From Antilocapra americana (taxonomy: Eukaryota; Chordata; Mammalia; Artiodactyla; Antilocapridae): a DNA stretch of 64,000 nucleotides. The stretch covers positions 11,252,476 through 11,316,475 of the forward strand of contig ML660774.1 in NCBI GenBank assembly GCA_007570785.1. The letters run 5' to 3'. The notes below the pieces were generated by a model. The model had not been told where the DNA came from and ran no database searches. It saw nothing but the letters and a program-made list of their open reading frames with translations. Position numbers and translations under genes: made by a program. Shown here one piece after another: positions 59,331 through 64,000 of the stretch. Position 1 is the stretch's first letter. Each line of letters begins with the position of its first letter.

Positions 59331-60303
59331 TCTTCATGTTATCAGTCTAAAGAAACACTTTCAAATTAACCATGAGTTCTGGAAAAATTCTTAGGCTCAG
59401 CTGAATACATTAGAAACTGTGGCATGTCTCTTGTCTTCAGCGTCTGTATCAATTTACTGTGATGTAAATGGTTTTACGTGGGCATTGCAGATTAATGCTG
59501 TTGAATAAAACAACTGCTTAGGAAATACCTCGAGATCAAGTGCCTTCAGAAACTGCCTGCTACCCTCTTGCAGAGGTAATACCAGTTCTTGCCAGGTTTT
59601 AGATTATAAATGTGTGTGTTCCTTCATACCCACTTGTAATTACCCTGCCAGGGGCCAGCCCGAGGTAGGCAGGATTACAGAAATAAAGCAGAGTATGCCC
59701 CTGCCGTGGGGCGCCTTTAAACTACCGGGCGAGGGTGAGAGCGTGTTCCTACAGCAACCGCAGAGCAGCTCGGAGGGATCTGTAAGCGGTGTGCAGAAGG
59801 CCCTTAAGTACTTTAGGATTTGGAGGAAAAGAAGGATGTTCATGAAGGAAATGGTTCTCTTTCTCCAGAAGAAAACTAAAGACCATTTCAAAAGGGTAAT
59901 AAACCTTTGTGTTCATTCATCTAATGTGGGTTAGTAAAATAAATTCCTCTCAGACCAGGAGTACATCCCAAACCTGTAATGACTTGCCTACCCTTCTAGA
60001 TTTCCCTTCTTTCCCATTCAGTTGTTTTTGTAAACTGGCTTCTTGTTGATTTAGTGCCAGAGTGATTTTTAAAATTGTTTCAGTTTACTTCTGTACTGTT
60101 TTGGCCTTTTCAAGGCAAGAGTTTGAGAGAGAGAGCAATTAAAATGATGAGAAATGTAGTCACACTTGCAGAAGTACTAAAAGCCAGAAACGATCATCTA
60201 ATAACCATTCTGAAAGCAAACTTGAATATGTTGCTTATAGAGATGTTTGTTTATTTGTATGTAATTAAACCACTCACTCACATTTTAAAGAATGTATCTC
60301 AAG
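59331..60303. other. Unique intronic sequence
   Basis: 59640-59800 is GC-richer with several CpG. An open frame (59614-59934, +) covers it, with no recognised family. Nothing else was seen. Confidence 0.4.
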
Positions 60304-60394
60304 GTTTTTCTCCATAAAAAATATAATAGTAGTGGTTTTTCTCCATAAAAAAATAATAATAGTAGTTTTTCTCCATAAAAAAATAATAGTAGTA
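60304..60394. repeat. Three-copy A/T-rich minisatellite
   Basis: GGTTTTTCTCCATAAAAAAT begins the first copy at about 60304. Two more copies follow at about 60334 and 60365, each carrying CTCCATAAAAAA and ATAATAGTAGT. The units differ in length by small changes in the A run and the AAT/AGT part. Confidence 0.9.
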
Positions 60395-60630
60395 AGGTGT
60401 TTTGAGTGCTAACTGTTCTAAGCTTTCTAAATGTGTAATTTAGATTATAATTTCTAAATGTGTCATTTAATTTTCACAACTCATGATGTATACATACTAT
60501 GAGGACCCAAATCCCATCCTGCAAGTGAGGATTCTGAGATTTGGACAGTTTAAGCAGTTTGCCCGAATTGAATGGCTAATCATTGGTGGAGACAGGAAAC
60601 AAGCCTGGGAGTCCCCAGCTCCTTGCTTCT
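60395..60630 (-). mobile_element. MIR SINE relic
   Basis: Antisense MIR pattern: AATTTTCACAACTCATGATG, then GAGGATTCTGAGATTTGGAC, then GCAGTTTGCCCGAATTGAAT. Confidence 0.65.
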
Positions 60631-60639
60631 GCCCCTGCC

Positions 60640-60970
60640 CCTTGGGGCAGTCATTCAATAAGCCTCTGAGTGCCTGCTTGTGCTGGGAGCTCTGCTAAGC
60701 ACCCAGCATGAAGAGGTACACAGAAGAGGCAAATTTTTGCCTTTGTGGAGCTTAAATTCTAGTCAGAAAACCAAGTAGTGGATAAAATGTTGTGTGTGTA
60801 AAATGATAACAGCTGAGGAGGAAAACAGAGCCGGTTAGGGAGTTAGGTCTTAAAATAAGGTGACAAATTTGAGCAGACACCTGGGGGAGAAGGAGGGAAA
60901 TACTTGGTTATCAGGTGGAGAGAAGACAAGTGAGATCGAGGCTGTGGGGGTGGGGCCTGAGAACCAGGCA
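60640..60970 (+). mobile_element. Ancient interspersed repeat, family uncertain
   Basis: TTTGTGGAGCTTAAATTCTA and the gtgctgggagctctgctaagc block are typical of an old mammalian repeat (L2/MIR age). I cannot fix the family by eye. Confidence 0.45.
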
Positions 60971-60979
60971 TCTGTCCTA

Positions 60980-60980
60980 G

Positions 60981-61010
<30 letters not shown>
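60980..61010. repeat. (TG)n microsatellite
   Basis: About 12-13 TG units directly followed by a short GA run. Confidence 0.95.
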
Positions 61011-61011
<1 letters not shown>

Positions 61012-62041
61012 GGAGTGTGAGGGACTGGGGATGAGGCCAACCAAGGAGGGCCTGGCAGACGCTTCCGAGACAAATGTCTTCTCTCTTCTTCTTTATTCGC
61101 ATCATCGCTGTGAATTCTTGATCGTTCCACACCATTCTCACTTGGCAAGTGATTCCGGGGACGGTTGCTTCACGCAGTGACTCACACACCGTGCAGCCTG
61201 TCTTGTTTGTCCATTCAAGAAATGTTTGGAGCGCCTGCTCTGTGCTGGGCGGTCTACTGGATTTGGAGAATAGAAGCAGGACTTATGTGCCCTATTAATG
61301 AACTCGCTAGTTGGAGGGTGAAGTGGGAAGGGGTTACAGAAAATTATTTGAATGCCACCTCGTCCTTCTTCACACCCCAGCTGAACTGTCCTGTTTTCTG
61401 TAATAACCTGCATTTATTGTGCTGGGCTGTAATTATTTTCTTCCATCTCCGTGCCACCCATAAGGATACAGTCCAGGCCTTAGTTATTTTTATCCTTTCC
61501 AGCCCTCAGCCCAGGGTACCTATTGCACAACAGGTGTTCAAATGTTATCTGGCTTGACTTGCATGGAAACTTGTATGAAGTACCATGTGTCTGCAGTAAA
61601 GGGAACACCACTAACTTAGCCAGAGGCAAGACTGGAAAAGGGTGGTGACATTGAGCTGGCCTTGGAATGTGCCCCTGGGAGAGTTTCCAGGCCTGGGAGG
61701 TTGCTGGCATTCCCAGGGGTGCAAATGTAGCCTAATGAGGGACCTGGGGTGTTTGGGGAACATAAAAGGTGGGGTCAGAATGCTTTGAGCGGGCCGTGTA
61801 TTGGGGTAACTGATCAGTGAGCCCCAAGAAAAGTCGAGGCAGATCAATCCTAATAGTTTAGGCACAAACTTGTAGGAGTCACCCTGGTATTTGGGAGTAG
61901 AGAGCAGAGTGAAAATAATAATGTTTTTGCAGGAAGAGGCGCTGAATGATCCAAGGTCTGCCCAGCTTTCTTGTCGGAGTGGCCTTGGGATGAAATAGGG
62001 ACTAGAGCCATGAGAAGAGGCTGTCAGAAAGGAAGTGACGG
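61011..62041. other. Unique intronic sequence
   Basis: Open frames on both strands in 61165-61557 and 61611-62057 have no recognisable family. Nothing else was seen. Confidence 0.4.
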
Positions 62042-62162
62042 GAGACTTCCCTGGCATCTAGGGGTTGAGCTCCCATGCTTCTGCTGCAGGTTCGATCCCT
62101 GGCTGGGATCTAAGATCCTATGTGGTTTGTGGTACGGCCATAAAAAGAGAGAAAGAGAGAGA
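62042..62162 (+). mobile_element. CHR-type tRNA-Glu SINE with GA tail
   Basis: AGACTTCCCTGGCATCTAGG, then CAGGTTCGATCCCTGGCTGG, then TACGGCCATAAAAAGAGAGA. The tail is a short GA microsatellite. Confidence 0.82.
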
Positions 62163-62229
62163 GTAATGGGTTAGTTTGGAGGCATGTTGAACTTGAAGAG
62201 GCTAAAGACTGAGAAAGCACCTTGAAGGG

Positions 62230-62264
62230 CTGTGTGTGTATGTGTATATGTGTGTGTGTGTTTG
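62230..62264. repeat. Interrupted (TG)n microsatellite
   Basis: GTGTGTGTATGTGTATATGT followed by more TG units. Confidence 0.9.
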
Positions 62265-63154
62265 AGGGTTAAGACATTAAAAATGTAAGCAGGGTGAAGA
62301 AGCTGCAGGGAAAGAGCTGGTACAGAAATGAGGGACGGGATGAGTGACAGCCAGGCAGGGGAGCATCCGTGTGTCCAGGGCACAGGCAGGTTCATCTCTG
62401 AAACAGAGACAGAGATACAGAATGTGCAGATACACATCCACTTAGAGAGTAAAACGTCGAGGGGTCAAGAGTGAGGATTCTGAGCCCCAGCTGTGGAGAA
62501 TGGGTAGCTTCGTCTTTCAGATTTTCTAGCTCATTTTTTGAGGTTAGGTGATTTCTTTCAGGGGAGCTTGTACAGATTTTATTGATTGGTTTATTTTTGT
62601 AGGCTTAGAAAGGGTATCAGATTGAAGATAGTGTTCTGTTCTGAGGCTCTGTGACCTCAGTATTGAAAGTGCAGCTCTGCTTGTGGACCTTGGTTTTCAA
62701 TGAGCCGGGAGGCTCCCTACTGTGGCCTCAGCTCTTATTAGGAATTCTCTTGTGAGTAATGGTGAGATCTCTCAGGGCCAGGGCAGTACATTTGCTGATG
62801 ATCACGTGAAGACCCTTGTTCATCTTTGTGGTACCTGGAAAGCCACACAACATTTCTAAGCCTTTGTCTTACTATACCCTTAGTTACAGGGTGTGTATTC
62901 CCAGGCCCGTGACTCAGGAAGTTATTTTGGTTTAATCTCCACCCGAAGCAGCAGGCATCTTGTGAACTTACTTGCAGGAACAGGTACTGACAGTATCACC
63001 ATAAACACTATGCTTCTGTGTAATTGGAGTCATCATGAGAACCTTGTTTGTGGGATGTTCTTTTTACTCTGTCAAACTACTGCCCTCTTAAGACTTGCTG
63101 TTTTTGTTGTGACTCAACTGTACTTCCTTGACTTTATCTTTTGAGTTTACTCTT
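62265..63154. other. Unique intronic sequence
   Basis: Nothing recognised. Confidence 0.4.
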
Positions 63155-64000
63155 AGTTAGTTAGTTGAGTCAGTTGTGTCTGACTCTTTGTGACCCCGTG
63201 GACTTCAGCATGCCAGGCCTCCCTGTCCATCACCAACTCCTGGAGCTTGCTCAAACTCATGTCCATTGAGTTGGTGATGCTATCCAACCATCTCATCCTC
63301 TGTCATCCCCCCTCCTCCTGTCTTGAATCTTTCCCAGCATCAAGGTCTTTTCCAATGAGTCAGTTTTTCTCATCAGCCAAATTATTGGAGCTTCAGTGTC
63401 AGAATCAGTCCTTCCAATGAATAGTCAGGACTGATCTCCTTTAGGATGGACTGGTTGGATCTTCTCGCAGTCCAAGAACTCTCAAGAGTCGTCTCCAGCA
63501 CCACAGTTCAAAAGCATCAATTCTTCGGCTCTCAGCTTTCATTATAGTCCAACTCTCACATCCATACATGACTACTGGAAAAACCGTAGCTTTGACTAGA
63601 CAGACTTTGTAGGCAAAGTAATGTCTCTACTTTTTAACATGCTAAGTTTGTCATAGCTTTTCTTCCAAGAAGCAAGTGTCTTTTACTTTCATGGCTGCGG
63701 ACCCCATCTGCAGTGATTTTGGAGCCCAAGAAAATAAAGTCTGTCCCTGTTTCTATTGTTTCCTCATCTATTTGCCATGAAGTGATGGAACCGGATGCCA
63801 TGATCTTCATTAAATGAATGTTGAGTTTTAAGCCAACTTCTTCACTCTCTTCTTTCACTTTCATCTGGAGGCTTTTTATCTTCTTTGCTTTCTGCCATAA
63901 GGGTGGTGTTTTTTGCATATCTGAGGTTATTGATATTTCTTCTGGCAATCGTGACTCCAGCTTGTGCTTCATTCAGTCTGGCATTTTGCATGATATACTT
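63155..64000 (-). mobile_element. BovB LINE 3' part, running off the window edge
   Basis: It is the longest BovB copy in the window: at least 845 bases, from TTAGTTAGTTGAGTCAGTTG to the right edge. The antisense frame at 63634-63972 carries the BovB protein segment with VKEESEEVGLKLNIHLMKIM and FIFLGSKITADGVRSHESKR, downstream of the reverse-transcriptase catalytic centre. Downstream frames are broken, so it is a dead copy as far as it can be seen. Confidence 0.95.

Larger units (their letters stand above)
54067..64000 (+). other. MTUS1: MTUS1 intron after exon 3, incomplete at the window edge
   Basis: No downstream MTUS1 exon was recognised up to position 64000. The intron carries a CHR SINE, a 2 kb antisense L1, MIR relics, a minisatellite, two TG microsatellites and a BovB fragment that continues past the edge. 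Confidence 0.8.

Noticed and set aside
54067..64000. Further MTUS1 exons (Ser/Pro-rich exon after SSSG, or coiled-coil exons)
   Set aside because: I searched by eye for codons of the expected conserved segments and found none. The remaining open frames match nothing in the protein.
1..64000. CRISPR arrays, tRNA genes, endogenous retroviral gag, pol or env
   Set aside because: No regular spacer-repeat pattern was seen. tRNA-like boxes occur only inside SINEs. Reverse-transcriptase-like frames all belong to L1, L2 or BovB, and I recognised no long terminal repeat pair.

Overview
The window is mammalian nuclear DNA from a ruminant, most likely a bovid. BovB (RTE-clade) LINE fragments, tRNA-linked Bov-A/Bov-tA SINEs, CHR-type tRNA-Glu SINEs and ruminant-type L1 3' ends are scattered through it. 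Older MIR, L2, L1M and Tigger relics lie between them. No operons, bacterial features, tRNA or rRNA genes were seen. I cannot decide between cattle, sheep, goat or another bovid from sequence alone.

The only protein-coding gene I can support is MTUS1 (ATIP3, microtubule-associated scaffold protein 1), on the + strand. A large exon at 46127-48365 carries the start codon (46275) and 697 codons. A second coding exon lies at 53871-54066 (65 codons plus one base). Both have canonical splice sites and join in phase 0 across a 5.5 kb intron. The two exons encode the disordered, Ser/Thr-rich N-terminal part that is specific to the long ATIP3 isoforms. The C-terminal coiled-coil exons lie beyond the right edge.

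Layout: 1-46126 is non-coding sequence upstream of the start-codon exon, presumably intron 1 and possibly 5' flank. It is dominated by fragmentary repeats: a decayed L1 at 1-990, BovB at 1668-2040, an L2 relic at 8550-9290, a nested L1 stack at 14472-16440, two Tigger-type transposons at about 21.2 and 24.3 kb, a three-unit Bov-A array at 32.6-33.1 kb, an L1 with an inserted SINE at 33.8-34.9 kb, and an inverted BovB piece at 43.3 kb. 46127-54066 is the MTUS1 coding part. 54067-64000 is the next, incomplete intron, with a 2 kb antisense 5'-truncated L1 (57029-59083), a short A/T-rich minisatellite, microsatellites and a BovB copy running off the edge.

I found no convincing undescribed system. 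The observations worth a second look are structural: the triple Bov-A array, the BovB palindrome, the nested insertions with visible target duplications, a possible intron-retention isoform of MTUS1, a candidate untranslated exon at 26.1-26.3 kb, and unexplained GC-richer tracts at 2.2-3.3 kb and 59.6-59.8 kb. Repeat boundaries were read by eye and are accurate to roughly 10-30 bases.
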